From positions 602,885 through 666,884 of the forward strand of contig JAEVLN010000032.1 of assembly GCA_018350325.1 (NCBI GenBank): a DNA stretch of 64,000 bases, written 5' to 3'. Below, one piece after another: positions 1-11,900 of the stretch (within the stretch, counting starts at the first letter, position 1; each line of letters opens with the position of its first letter). Source of the stretch: Globodera rostochiensis (Eukaryota > Nematoda > Chromadorea > Rhabditida > Heteroderidae). A program made the translations under genes and the position numbers. The notes beneath the pieces are model-generated. The model did no database searches and had not been told where the DNA came from. It was given only the letters and a program-made list of their open reading frames with translations.

Positions 1-679
1 CCAGCGTGCATGAAACCGGACGTTGGATGATCGCAGGTGCGGAAACAAAATGCCGTAAATTGTCATTGATCAAAATTTGTTAAATTTTTTAAAAACTATT
101 ATATCGTCTATTGAGATGTGTAAACAAAGCCAATGAAAAATTTATGATATAAAAAGATGTTCATCATTTTTTTGAAATTTGATATGGTTGTTTCAACATA
201 ATAATTCTTTTACATAATTTAAAAAATATAATGACTAGGGCGGCGATTTATAGGATAAAAAATCTCGAAATATGGCCATAAAATATGGATGAAAAATCGC
301 AAAATATGGACAAAAATTGCAAAATATGGACGAAATATGAACAAAATATGGATAAAAATTTTTTCAAATATAGCAAAAAATAGGCGCGTTTTCCTAATTG
401 AAGTAATAAGAGAAATTAAAATTTTCATATGTAAATTAAAGGCATTTCAGAAAAATTTTTCAAAAAAAGCAAAATTTTAAAAATTTTCATTTTTGATGGC
501 AAAATTCTTAGTCACGAAAAAGTCAATTTGTGATCGTTATCTGTCGGAGTTTTGGTGGCCAAGCGGGGAGTTTGTTTTATTTGCAAAAAAATTTTTAATC
601 AAAAAAAGTCGGTGTTTCGGCTTCGCTATTTCGTGGCTTTGGTGTTTTGTTGGCGCGACCGCGATTAATGTAAATCAAA

Positions 680-960
680 AGGCATTAGCTCAGAAAAATT
701 AAATCAAAAATGATTTATTATGCAAAGATAATATCATATGCAAGAAAATAATTATATACCACCTTTTGTCAAAATAGACAATGAAATAAAGGGAATGACA
801 AATATAAATAAAATCAAAGAAATAATAACAACAGAAAAATTACATTTTTAATTTAAAATAATAACAAGGCAAAAATCTTATTATAAATAAATTAAATTTT
901 TAAAAAAAATTTATTTTGACAAATTAAAATAGTTTTTGCAATGCACATTATTTCAAAAAA
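680..960. repeat. Dispersed AT-rich repeat, copy 1
   Basis: This segment matches 39603-39838 and continues in 42570-42655, where the second copy is interrupted by the LTR retrotransposon. Shared landmarks are the start AAAGGCATTAGCTCAG and the end TTGCAATGCACATTATTTC. The match is over roughly 280 bp with scattered substitutions and small indels. Its class is unknown; no coding potential is seen. Confidence 0.75.
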
Positions 961-1892
961 TCAAAATTAGCAGAAAATGAGTTTTATAAACATTTTAAAA
1001 CAAATTAAACAAAATGATCCCATTTATTAAAATTGTGATGGAAGCCGCCGCCCGGGGACAAGCACTAAACGGATCGAAATTTAGGTAGGTGCGGGTATCA
1101 AGAATAAAGTTAAAAATTAAACCAAATTTATTACAAAATCATTATTATTTAAGCAAGTTTGTGGGCATGACCAAAAAAACTTGCATTGAACTCACTCCGG
1201 TGTAGGCTCAAATAAACTGAGAGCAATAACTTCACACAATCATTTGCCGAATCATATAAAAAACATTGTCAAATAAACCAAAATCTTGAATATAATTATA
1301 ATAAAAACAATAGATAAAAATATTAAAGATTAACAGAAAATATTCGAGTAAAAATAAATATAGACGCGGAAGTAATTATTATGCTTAAATAATTAGCTTG
1401 ATTGAACTGCATTGTTATATCATAAATCGAATTTAAATAAAACTTTATAGCTTAATAGGTATTGAAGTTCTTAACATAAACGAAATATTAAAAAAAGTTA
1501 ATATTACCTAATTGCATAAAAATATGAGTGCAAAAAATTAGAATGTACAATATGTAATTTTAGCAAATCCTGAGAAATTTGAACAACAAATTTGTAAAAA
1601 TATATTAAGCCTTACTATGCGATTAAAAAACACCCAAAATAATAATTATAAAAATAAAACTTCTTGAGTAAAAGCATGGCCACGCCCAATGATCTCGCCT
1701 TGCTGTAAATCCAGGGATGTATTTTTATTAAAAATATATTTGTTTTAGTTGATAAATAAAATCATAAATGATTTGCATTATTTTTGTTTTAATGACATTT
1801 TTATTTTAGTTGAGAGTGAGTTTTTGACATTTCTGATCTTGAACGATCCCTTTTTGCTTACAATAAGTTGGCGGTATTGGGACGAGAAGTTG

Positions 1893-1985
1893 GGTTAAAT
1901 GGCGCATTCTTAATAACACCAACCCACTGCAAATTAGGCGCGCCGCGCACAAAGGCGTGCCGCGCACAATGGCGCGCCGTTTTGA
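1893..1985. repeat. GC-rich array element, short copy
   Basis: A leader (GCGCATTCTTAATAACACC) is followed by a few copies of a GGCGCGCC-containing word. The same leader and word recur at 2777-3045, where the array is much longer, so these are two copies of one repeat family that differ in array length. Confidence 0.6.
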
Positions 1986-2136
1986 CTTCCCCATGCGCCC
2001 ATTACGGTAATGGTACTGAAGTGTCCATTTTACAATTTAATTTAAAAGTTTTAAACCGGTTCGAAAATTTAAATAACCCAATTTTTATTTTCTATCAACT
2101 AATTCGTAATTTTGAAAGCCTATATGAGTGATTTCC

Positions 2137-2546
2137 CGGTACACATCACTTCAGTGCCCACACTTCAGTGCCGGACACTTCAGTGCCAGCACTTAAAAAG
2201 GCTATAACTTTTTTTAAACTCAACCAAATCAAACATCAAGATGTCATTGGAAAGCTCTAAATGAGAAGCATCGTACAAAAAAATCCAAGGCGGTTCAATT
2301 CGTTTTTAAGAAGTTCAACGTGAAAAACATCCAAAATCAGGGCTTTTCATCAGTTTATTGCAATAACTTTTTACGAATTTTCTAATTGATTAGCGTTAGC
2401 TTAACAATAGCTTTTAAAAGCTTAGAACTTTCCAATGACATCTTGATTGTTTGATTTGGTTGAGTTTAAAAAAAGTTATAGCCTTTTTAACTGCTGGCAC
2501 TGAAGTGTCAGGCACTGAAGTGTGGGCACTGAAATGAACGCCGCCG
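2137..2546. mobile_element. Inverted-repeat DNA transposon (non-autonomous, 9 bp target duplication)
   Basis: The two ends are inverted copies of each other over about 100 bp. Each end carries three copies of the word CACTTCAGTGCC, then a conserved stretch around AAGGCTATAACTTTTTTT and ATCAAGATGTCATTGGAAAG. The ends start with CGG. The sequence GTGATTTCC flanks both sides (2128-2136 and 2547-2555), a 9 bp direct repeat as left by Mutator-like transposition. It has no coding capacity, so it would depend on a transposase elsewhere. The Mutator-like assignment is inference from the duplication length and end structure. Confidence 0.75.
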
Positions 2547-2819
2547 GTGATTTCCTCATTTTTTAATCAGTGGACAACTGAGTCCCCAGTCAAAAGACAC
2601 TTCAGTCCCTGGTCTTTAACTCTTCAGGGAATGGTTGCCGCAAAAAAATTTTTTAGCATTCGTAAGTTAGGCTTAGAATGGAGACGATTGATATATATTC
2701 CGTTTTCCGTTTGATTTTGAGTCTGGACCGTATGACCAATATTTTCCGCAAATTATAATATTTTACAAGTTCTCCAGTTAGGTTGAATGCGCATTCTTGA
2801 TAACACCACCTCCCTGCAA

Positions 2820-3045
2820 ATTCGCGCCGCGCAAAAAGGCTCGCCGCGCACATAGGCGCGCCACGCACTTTAGCGCGCAACATATAGGCGCGCGCACCGC
2901 GCAAAAAGGCTCGCCGCGCACATAGGCGCGCCGCGCACATAGGCGCGCCACGCACATAGGCGCGCCACGCACATAGGCGCGCCACGCACTTTAGCGCGCA
3001 ACATATAGGCGCGCGCACCGCGCAAAAAGGTGCGCCGCGCACATT
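2820..3045. repeat. GGCGCGCC tandem array
   Basis: Many copies of a roughly 17 bp word (GCGCACATAGGCGCGCC and variants with AAAAAGGCTCGCC or CTTTAGCGCGC) are arranged in a higher-order block repeated about twice. The ORFs that cross it translate to repeated Arg/Ala/Cys strings and are artefacts of the array. Confidence 0.8.
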
Positions 3046-3859
3046 ATCACCGACCCCAATTTTTAGGAGTGTATTTTTAGGGTTTTCGTGTTTTTTTTGT
3101 TACGTAAATTGGTCACACAAATTTAAATTCATCTTCATTCCGCACGGGGGCCAGTTTTTTAGGGAACCAATTTTCAAAAAATCCTCGTAGACCAGTTTTC
3201 CGGCACTCGTTAATAGGCGCCAATAGAGCCGAAACGTCCTGGGCGCCGAAATGGCAGAGCTGAAACGTCCCCGGCGCCGAAACGTCACGCTCCCCAAATT
3301 TGCGCTAGCGCAACTTTTTTCTGCCTTGAAAATTATTATTAATTACGGCTGGTTTTGCTGTTGTTTCGCTTTCATATTTGACAACAAATTCAATTACATT
3401 TTTTCATTTGATTATTGGCGTCTGACTCTGTCCGAACATCGTAAAACTGAATGCGTTGAAATGAGTTTTTGAGGTAGGGAGGGAATGCCACGGAAGCGTT
3501 TATCCAGAAAAAGTTTCAATTTAAGGAGGGGGTTAACACTAAACATTTTGGTTGGTGGTCGGGCGGCGAACAAATCGACAAATTAAAAAAAGAAAAATCG
3601 AATTTCTTGACGGAATAAACGTATTTTTTTAAATAAATTTTTTTTGTGTAATTCGCGCGTAATTTTTTCGTTTTATGTATTACCTTTTTTCCGATTTTCG
3701 GGGGGTGTATTCCCGTTTTTACTGCATTTTTGTTAGGGAATTTTTCAAATTTTCTTATAAAACTGTATAAAACCATTTTTTTAGAATTGTACACAGCTAC
3801 CTATATACTTTGAGAAAATTTTTGTGAAAAATAAATTTTTCTAAATATTTCCTAAAAAA

Positions 3860-6800
3860 ATGGATGATTGTAAACAACCCAGGCAAAGGCGTTACCTGAC
3901 AGAGACTGGAACTGAAGCGCGCGAGCACCCACAAAACACCGCCTCAAATGGTGGTTTGATGGCCGAGAGTGGCTGGAAAGAGGTACAGAAGACAGCCTCG
4001 TCTCGTTTTTTTTTGTTGGAAAAATTTGGGTTAAAAATCATCAGGGTTTTCATATACAAAAAAAAATTTAAAAAGTCCAGAAAAAATCGTCAGGGTTTTC
4101 ATATACGCACATTAATAAAAAGTCCAGACTCGTTGCTTAATTTTTTTTTGCAAAAATCTTAATTTTGTTTTTCCTTACGAATTTGTGTATTTTTTAGATT
4201 AAAACTTTTTTTTCAAAATTTTTCACATTTTTTTTCAGTTTTTCATTCACTTCACTGGCGGCGCACTTGGAGGCACAGCGGGCACAGCCATCACTTGCCC
4301 ACTCGAGGTTTTGTTTGCAATTTTGGACGAAAATTCAAACTTTTTGAATTTTTTTTTTTTTTTTTGAAAAATTCATTTTCAAATGGAAGGGTAGGGTTTT
4401 TGGGTATGTTTTCGGAACCAAATTTTTTTTAAACGTGTTAATGCGCTCAGGTGGTGAAAACGCGACTGCAAAGCTCGCATGGTCACGAAATTCGGCGCCA
4501 CGTGCAATTTGAGCGACTGCAAGGATCGCCGACAAGTTCAAGCAGTTCAGCGGCATCGACCAGCAAAGCAACAGGTTTTTTTTGTCATATAATTAATTTT
4601 TTAGAATTTTTTAAAAAATCAAATAAATTTGGGCAAGCCCCTACTATTTTTTTTCAACAAAATGAAAACAATCCTCGGGAATTGGAGTCCCGACGGTAAA
4701 CAAATTTTTTTAAATTTAAATGTATGTTTTCTATGGTAAATATGCTTTATATTTTTCACCCCTTTAACAATTGAATTTCTTATTATTACTAACATTTTCG
4801 TGCATTTTTTGAATATTTTAAACAATTTTGCAACATTTGAAACTACGAAAAATGTTCGAGTTCGGTGTTTGGAATTTGCAAAATCTGAGCCTCGGAGGGA
4901 TTCGTGCTCTTAAGCCCCTCAAAAAAACCAAAAGAAAAAACCATTTCCCGATGATTGTGCCCAATCTCGAATGCTTTTTACGTATTTTTTTTCGTTTTTA
5001 AATCAAAATTTGTTTTTTTAATCCAAAAAAAAATTTTGTTAGGCCTCTCGCCCCATCGCTTTGTTCGCCGACTTTTCCACCAATCGGTCCTTTTCCGCTC
5101 CTTCCAGTCCGTGTGGCGTGAGGGACGCCTCCGCGCGCTGTACAAAGGCCTTGGCCCCAACCTGGTCGGCGTGGCGCCCTCAAAGTGTGCCTTAAAAATA
5201 TAAAAAAAATTTTTTGGATTTTTTATAAAAAAATATATAAATTGTTTTAACGATTTTTCTGAAAAGTTTTTTCCCCAGAAAATTATACATTTTTGGTGTA
5301 ATTTCTGCACCAACTTTGAGCTTACCAGCGTTACGAAAACAAAAAAAAATTTTGGATTTATAATAAAAACAAAAAAATTAAATTTTTGGTACCTTGAAGG
5401 GCTAACCGTTTAATTTTTGGGATGGTACATAACACATTGTTGGTTGTTCTGCATCGCCAAATTTCTGTCAAAATTTTTTTTCAAAAATTAAGGGTTAAAA
5501 AAAATTATGGATGCTTCCCCCCCCCCTTCACAGGGCTGTCTACTTTGGCTGCTATTCGTGCATGAAGCGCTTTCTGAACGAGCATCCCGAGTGGATTCAG
5601 TCCAACTCCCATTCCGTGCACATGCTGTCGGCGGGGAGTGCGGGTATTTTTTTTCTCAAAACATTTTTTTTTTCCAAAATGTGTAGGGAGGGCCTGCGTC
5701 AAGTCCGAGGTGGGTTAGCCAACCTTAAATTATTTTTGGTGGTTCGTGCATAGTTATGGAGAGGTGGTTTTCCCCTAATTTTTGGAGAAAAAAATTCGTT
5801 GTTTTCCCCCAAAATTTCTAGGCCCTGCGTCAAGTCCGGATTTTTCTTATACAAAAGAAATATTTTCGAGGAGAGAGGTGTTTTCCCCAAAATTTTGAAG
5901 AAAAAAAAATTCGTTGTTTTTTAAAAAAAACATTTTTTCCTCAAAAAGCTCTGGTGACCGCGACGGCGATCAACCCGATTTGGTTGGTGAAGACGCGACT
6001 GCAGCTGAGCCCGGTGGAAATGCGGGCTTTTGAATGTGCCAGACGAATTCGTCGCGCGGAGGGCATTTTGGCTTTTTGGAGGGTATTAATTTTTTTTTTT
6101 TGAATTTTAGAGCCTACGATTTTTTTGAAAAATTTTGTTTAAAACAATTTTAAATGGACAAAGTGAAATTTTTGCGCGTTTTTCCCCCAAAACATTTTTT
6201 ACTAATAACTTTTTAAGGGCGTGACCGGCTCCTACATTGGCATCACCGAGACAATGCTTCAGTTCATGATCTACGAACATCTTCGAGAGTAAATTTTCTG
6301 CGAAAACACAACAAAAAAAATTTAGAGGCCTCGCTGAGTTGAAAATTTTTTGAAACCCTTTTATTTTTACAAACATGAATTTTCACCCAAAAAATTCCCA
6401 AAATGCTTTTTTGTTTGTTGGTGGGTGGTAACATTGTCAAGAGCTAGAGAATGCGTAGAAATTACAACAAACCCTTACCCGCCCCCCCCCCCGAATTTCA
6501 GAAAAATCCAGGACCCGCAGGTGACCTTCATCGGCAAGCAGGACGGGCAGAACTTTTGGCAGTTCATGTTGGCGGGCGGGACCGCAAAGCTGGTGGCCGG
6601 CTTCACTTGCTACCCGCATGGTAAACAAACAACCGTGTTTTTCGGGGTACATATGACATCGTCTAGTGCCGGCATCTGATTTTTAAAATATTTGATTTTT
6701 CACTTTAAATAATTGTTTTCCATTTTCATTTGGAGAGGAGACATCATAAATGCAACATTTGGCCCACAGTATCTTCAAAAATCTGATCTTAGATGATGAC

Positions 6801-7743
6801 AGGCCCGAAATTTTTTTTCGAGAAAAAACCATAGGGTTGTTTTGCAACAAAAAAAAAAAAGAAGAATCATTTGGACCAATTTTCTTAACAAATCGTATTA
6901 AATCTTCAAAAAATTCTCCCGGCGGCGCCTGGCGGCTCCTATTCTAAGAAGCTTCAAAAAATTGCCGCATTTTTAAAAACGTATGATAATCTGACAATTT
7001 ATTTGTGTCATCAGCGTCTTTGATGACCCCTGAAGACGTGGTTTTTAATTATATATTTTGTCTGCAGTCTCTCATAACGGATAAGTATCCTAATTTGATG
7101 AACAAATGTGACGAAAACTCCACTTATTTAACACGGATTTTGGGTGTTTTTTAAATTTTTTTTGTCATTGTTCAGAAGTGATTCGGACGCGACTGCGCGA
7201 GGAGGGCTCATCGCAGCGGTTGCGCGACATTCTGTTGCACATTGTGCGCGTGGAGGGCTGGCGAACATTTTGGCGAGGCGTTCTCGTGCAGGTTGGTGGG
7301 CTGGAGGTCGTGGAGTTGAGTGAGTACGGGTTACGGGTGGGTTGGCCGATTCGATTTCTGGGAATTTTTCGGTTTTCCGAACCCCCGCCCGAACAACCGG
7401 ACCGAAAAAATCCCCCGGGTTCCACGCTTCGGTTCCGGGATCGACGACAAGCCTAGGAATTGAATAAATGTTTTTTTTTTGTTTTCACTGAGTTCAATTA
7501 TTTTATTGGTCTATATTTTCTAACACACTTTTTTGTAATAGCAGAATTAATCATTTGATTTATGTATTTGTTTTAAGAATCGATCAATATAAATTTGAAT
7601 AATATTTTTTTAATTTAAAGTCTTTTTCATTTGAGTTGATCCGTTCGGTGCCGAACACAGCGTTCACCATCGGCACGTATGAGCTGGTTGTGCACAGCTT
7701 GCACTGGGCACTCGCCAATGATCAACACCAGAAACGGCATTAA
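3860..7743 (+). CDS. SLC25A36: Mitochondrial pyrimidine-nucleotide carrier, SLC25A33/36 (Rim2) type
   Basis: Ten exons join in frame to a 371-aa protein: 3860-3982, 4239-4307, 4451-4574, 5043-5184, 5534-5643, 5949-6082, 6218-6288, 6502-6620, 7176-7291, 7636-7743. All junctions are GT-AG and phases match. It shows the three mitochondrial carrier repeats with signature motifs TCPLEVVKTRL, NPIWLVKTRL and YPHEVIRTRLREEG, plus GLGPNLVGVAP and the C-terminal PNTAFTIGTYELVV, which are typical of SLC25A33/36 inner-membrane carriers that exchange pyrimidine (deoxy)nucleotides. The Ser-rich insert after the first signature is also family-like. The first 41 residues are charged and unconserved; the start is the only ATG of that exon. 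A polyadenylation signal AATAAA lies at 7850-7855. Intron 5 carries an imperfect duplication of about 140 bp. The gene converges with REXO1. Substrate is inferred from family. Confidence 0.93.
5680..5935. repeat. Imperfect tandem duplication inside carrier intron 5
   Basis: A block containing GGCCTGCGTCAAGTCCG followed by GTGTTTTCCCC and AAAAATTCGTTGTTTT appears twice about 130-140 bp apart, wholly inside the intron before the exon starting at 5949. It is intronic and does not alter the reading frame. Confidence 0.6.
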
Positions 7744-8916
7744 AAACTAAAAGTCACAAGATTTTCCGACACCTGGAGATTTTCAAAAAAACAACTAAAT
7801 TTGTGACCCCCTCCCCTCCCACCTGTCTGTTGCTCACCAATCATCAATCAATAAATTTATCTATTTATCGTCGAATTTGTTTCCCATAACACGTTTTTAA
7901 TGAAAAAATCTTGCGTTGAATGCAATTTATATTTGGGAAGGTGTGGGGCAAACGCATTTTGTGCTGCGCGTTTAGGGCTAAAATGCAGTCACAAAATAGG
8001 CACCCCACGGCGTAAATCTTTTGGTTGGACGGCACCCAACTCGTTCCCGGCCATCCTTCCCCCCCCCCCCAACTCGTTCATCTATCCCAACTTGTTTCCT
8101 TTAATAAAAATGACAAAAAACCCCCTCAAAAAATTGTACAGAACTCGTGCGTAGGCTAGAACACGTCAGCAGATTCGGATTCTACGCACATGAATACTAG
8201 AGGCTGGTTTTTCAATTTTATCCAATGCTTTTTACAATAGCTTCTTCTTATTACGGGCCTTTCGAATGATATAAAGATTGGTCAGTCAGTCTTAAAAAAA
8301 GTTAATACCCCTAGAAACATCTTTTTCTCGACTTTAATTATTATTTTTCATCTAGGTGTAAAGGCAACGAGTCTGGGGGGGGGGGGGAACGAGTTGGGTT
8401 TTTAACCGTATTCCCCAAACATCCGCCGGCGATGTCCCCCCGACGGGGAAGCAAATTATTTTACGCACCAAAATTATTAAACTGAAATAGTGTAAAGTAA
8501 TTTGAGTAAAGCAACACAAAAAAAAAAAAGTCGAAATTGGGTAACAGATAATGTTAGAGAAAATGTTGTGTCGGGACGGCGAATTTCGAATAAGTTTGAT
8601 TATTGTTGACCAAAAAAAAAAGCTCTCAAACATAGAATGGACACACACGCAACAGCATACATATATATAGTGTAACAGGTGAAGTTTTAGAGATCAGATA
8701 ACACCAAATCGTCGATGATCAAACGTTTTTGCTGTTGTTGTTGTTGTTGAAAAAATTTGACAGAATTGACGGATTTTTGCAATAATTGAAAAAAAAAATT
8801 GTTGGGAAACAAAGTTTTCTAGGCACACAGAGAGAGATTTGCGTTTGGCGTTTTGTCTCACACGCACATTCAAATTTTGTGGACGTCTCCTCTTTTTCGC
8901 GCTCAGTTCCCCCATT
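7744..8916. other. Intergenic region between convergent carrier and REXO1 genes
   Basis: It holds the 3' end of the carrier gene (AATAAA at 7850-7855). An inverted-repeat segment runs from about 8036 to 8400: ACCCAACTCGTTCC at the left and GGAACGAGTTGGGT at the right, each next to a long C or G run. The word AACTCGTTC recurs near 56090-56155. No additional gene is visible. Confidence 0.55.
8036..8400. repeat. Inverted repeat with AACTCGTTC word and C/G runs
   Basis: The ends ACCCAACTCGTTCC and GGAACGAGTTGGGT are reverse complements and each is flanked inward by a C10 or G12 run. The inside has no coding potential. It resembles the other short-word inverted elements of the window but no clear target duplication was found. 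Confidence 0.5.
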
Positions 8917-11900
8917 TCAAGCAGCACCTTTGACCTTGCGCAACATGATGCGCATGCACGCCAACTGCGTCCTCCTTGCTGTCGTGGCCGGACTCTTGAA
9001 TAAAATAAATTAGTAATAAAAATTTTTATAACATTTTTTTGTTGCCAACCAAACCTCTCATACACACATAATAAGTTTAATCTCCACAAATGAGCAAACC
9101 ATTGGACAAGAATGTCAAGAAAATTACACACATCTTTTTCGGATCGAGCATCTCGAGAAAATCTAGTCGAGAGTTACCTAGTTTTCAATCGAGAATCTTG
9201 ATCGGTCCGAGCTTTAATTGTAACCTTTGCTTAAGCGCAACCTAGGCCCCGTTTTGGTCCCAAAAACTAGGGTTACACAGGACCAGATTTTGGGAAACCG
9301 GGATCGGGGACTAATCGTGTGCACTTCATTTCCCCTCTTCGATCAATTTAAAAATGAAGAATGGCATTAGCATTGGCACACCCACCATCGTCCTGGATGA
9401 TCAGTTGGGTGATTTCGGCAGCCAATGTTTTGAGTGCCCGCTTATACGGAGGGCCCATGCGATGCGGATAAACGACCTAAAATTGATAAAAAATATATTA
9501 ATTAATATTTTTGTAAAATAGAAAAATTATAAACAATTTTACCGAAGTGTCCACCACCCGACGGTGGACAAGCCGCATGGAGCGCAAATCACTTTCCAAC
9601 GAATGGCCGACCAGCACGGTCTCCGTGTTGACCAGCTCGAACAAGCGTTGTTGGGCCTAAAAAACGAATTATTATTTTTGAAGAATAAACAGTAAAATTG
9701 TTCGTAAAAAACAACTAAATTAAACGAAAATCGAATTTTGATAATTTAAAAAAAATATTTTGTAGGAAATCTCAACCAAAATCTGATCAAAATCAAAAAA
9801 TAAAAGTCAATTTGGGAAATCACCCCGTTAAAGATCAAAAGATTGGCTGGCGTGGCGAGCGGTCAGTGAGCAAACACCAATAAAAATTTTTTTGGATCAC
9901 AAAAAAAGAAGTGGACATATTTTTTGCCCTATTCATTCACCTCGTGCAAGTCACATTCGCCGGCCATCACTTGGTCCGTGTTCAGGCCGCTGAACTTCGT
10001 GTTACAGTCAACAATGCGATGCTCCGGTCGGATGATCACGTCCAGGATCAGCTCGCCGGTGATGTCCACAACGGAAAGACTGCGTGGATAATGATTTTAA
10101 TTTAAACCAACAAAAATTTGTTCATTCAAGACCCCCAAATAACACGGAATCTTTGTGATCAGAGGATCGTGATGGTACGTACCAAAGATGTAACCGGATG
10201 CCAAAAAAAAACAGGTATTTGTGTGTCAGATCACTCTGATCAAAACAATTTCATTCAATAAATTCGAGAATTGCGTGTCAGATAACTCTGAGAACTATTA
10301 TGCAATTATGTCTTCTACAATTTGGTCAGACCCACCGTGCAACTTCAGGCCCCCACACCGTGTAGACCATTTCACAGTCAAGAGCATACACCTAAAGAAA
10401 GCAGCAGACAGCATTTTGGTTTTGATGAAAAGTGTCCAGCGTTTTCATTCAAATTTTTTGTTTGTATATGATTGGATCAATAAATCTAAATTTGATCACT
10501 ACAAACTAGAGCCCGGACGATCGAGATTCTCGATCGAAGCATCAGTCGACAAAAATTTGCCGAGATTGTTAGACAGACATTCAAGTCTTGTGATCTCGAA
10601 TAAATCGCGATCGATGAAATTTCTTCGAGATTCTCGATTGGTTCTCAAGGCCTTACTACAAAGCAAGCATGCTAATGTCGGAATAATCGAGATAAGGGGA
10701 TCAGCAGTATAAATATTCTTTTCAAATATGTGTGATTTTCAATCATGATCAGACAGACACTGTGTGATCTGATCAAAAAAAGGCAGATGATGCCCCCCGA
10801 TCAGATTGAACAAAATAAAAGTCCAAAAAAAATTTTCTGATCACCAAAAGAAAACATTGTGTGTTTTCTCACTTTTTTTGAGCGCGGGTCGCCGACGCCA
10901 AACGGACGCGGCGTCTCCACATATCGACGCAGTGTGGAGAGCCGCTGCGTTTGTGTGATGTGATTGGGCGCCACGTCGCAGCCCTGCACGGTCAGCGGCT
11001 GATCACAGCAATTGTAGCGGGACTCGATGGTGCCGGAAACTTAATTTTAAACAAATAATAATTGTTTAATAAAAAAATGCATAAGTTTAACAAAAGGATG
11101 CCAAATGTTTTTGGAGCTGTTGCCTGATGTTTGTCGGAACAGCTCGTTTCCCCCCCCCCCCCCCCCCCCGCCGTTTCCCCCCCGCCGTTTCCCCCCCCCC
11201 CCGAGTCATTTCCCCCCCCCCCCGAATCGTTTCCCCCCCCCGACCGTTCCCCCTCTCAGAGATGATCGAAACTCAATATTTTTCCGACGAAATGAAAAAA
11301 TTATAAGCAATTTTTTTTTAAATGATGTTCGATTTTAGGGGCTACGTTTTCCGTGTTTGCTGCATTTTATTGATTTTCCAAAAAAAAACAAGGCTTTTGA
11401 AAATCCGCTAAGGAGGCGCCACCTTTTTGTAATTTTGACTCAATTTGTTAAGAAATTTGCAAACCAAAATTTTTTTAAATACGGGGAGGGGTCGACGGCG
11501 CCTACAGGCCTCGTCGTGAAAATTATTTGAATAAAAAATAACGAATGTTGCAAAATTCGGAAAACAAAAAATTTGAAATGGGAAAATAAATTAAGAAATG
11601 CCTTACATTTGTACAGAATTTAATGCATAACCATTTTATTAGCTTTAGTTTGCCGGATAAATGTGTCAGCATTGTTAATGGTTCCCGGGGGGGAAACGAT
11701 TCGGGGGGGAAACGGCGGGGGGGAACTGGCGGGGGGGAACTGGCGGGGGGGAAACGGCGGGGGGGAAATGAAGTGCACCCGATGTTTGTACATAGGTATT
11801 TACATAAAATATCAACAAATACATATTATAAATAAAATTTGTCATTATTCATTCATTGCAACGTTTTCTCGTGCTCTTGTTTTAATTTTTTTTAAATTAT

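Larger units (their letters stand above)
1..3859. other. Gene-poor repeat-rich region
   Basis: No convincing gene is seen in this stretch. It is AT-rich with many A/T homopolymers. About 680-960 is a copy of a dispersed AT-rich repeat whose other copy (39603-39838 plus 42570-42655) is split by the LTR retrotransposon. The segment near 1025-1100 shares the short string CAAGCACTAAACG with the leader of that retrotransposon. A 410 bp inverted-repeat element lies at 2137-2546 and two copies of a GC-rich array element at 1893-1985 and 2777-3045. Short ORFs here are low complexity or made of array sequence and are not called. Confidence 0.6.

Noticed and set aside
2653..3042. 129-aa minus-strand ORF with repeated Arg/Ala/Cys strings
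   Set aside because: Product of the GGCGCGCC array.
4860..4976. Possible extra exon of the carrier gene with GGIRALKP-like reading
   Set aside because: Exons 4451-4574 and 5043-5184 already join in phase, and this segment has no good acceptor and no family match.
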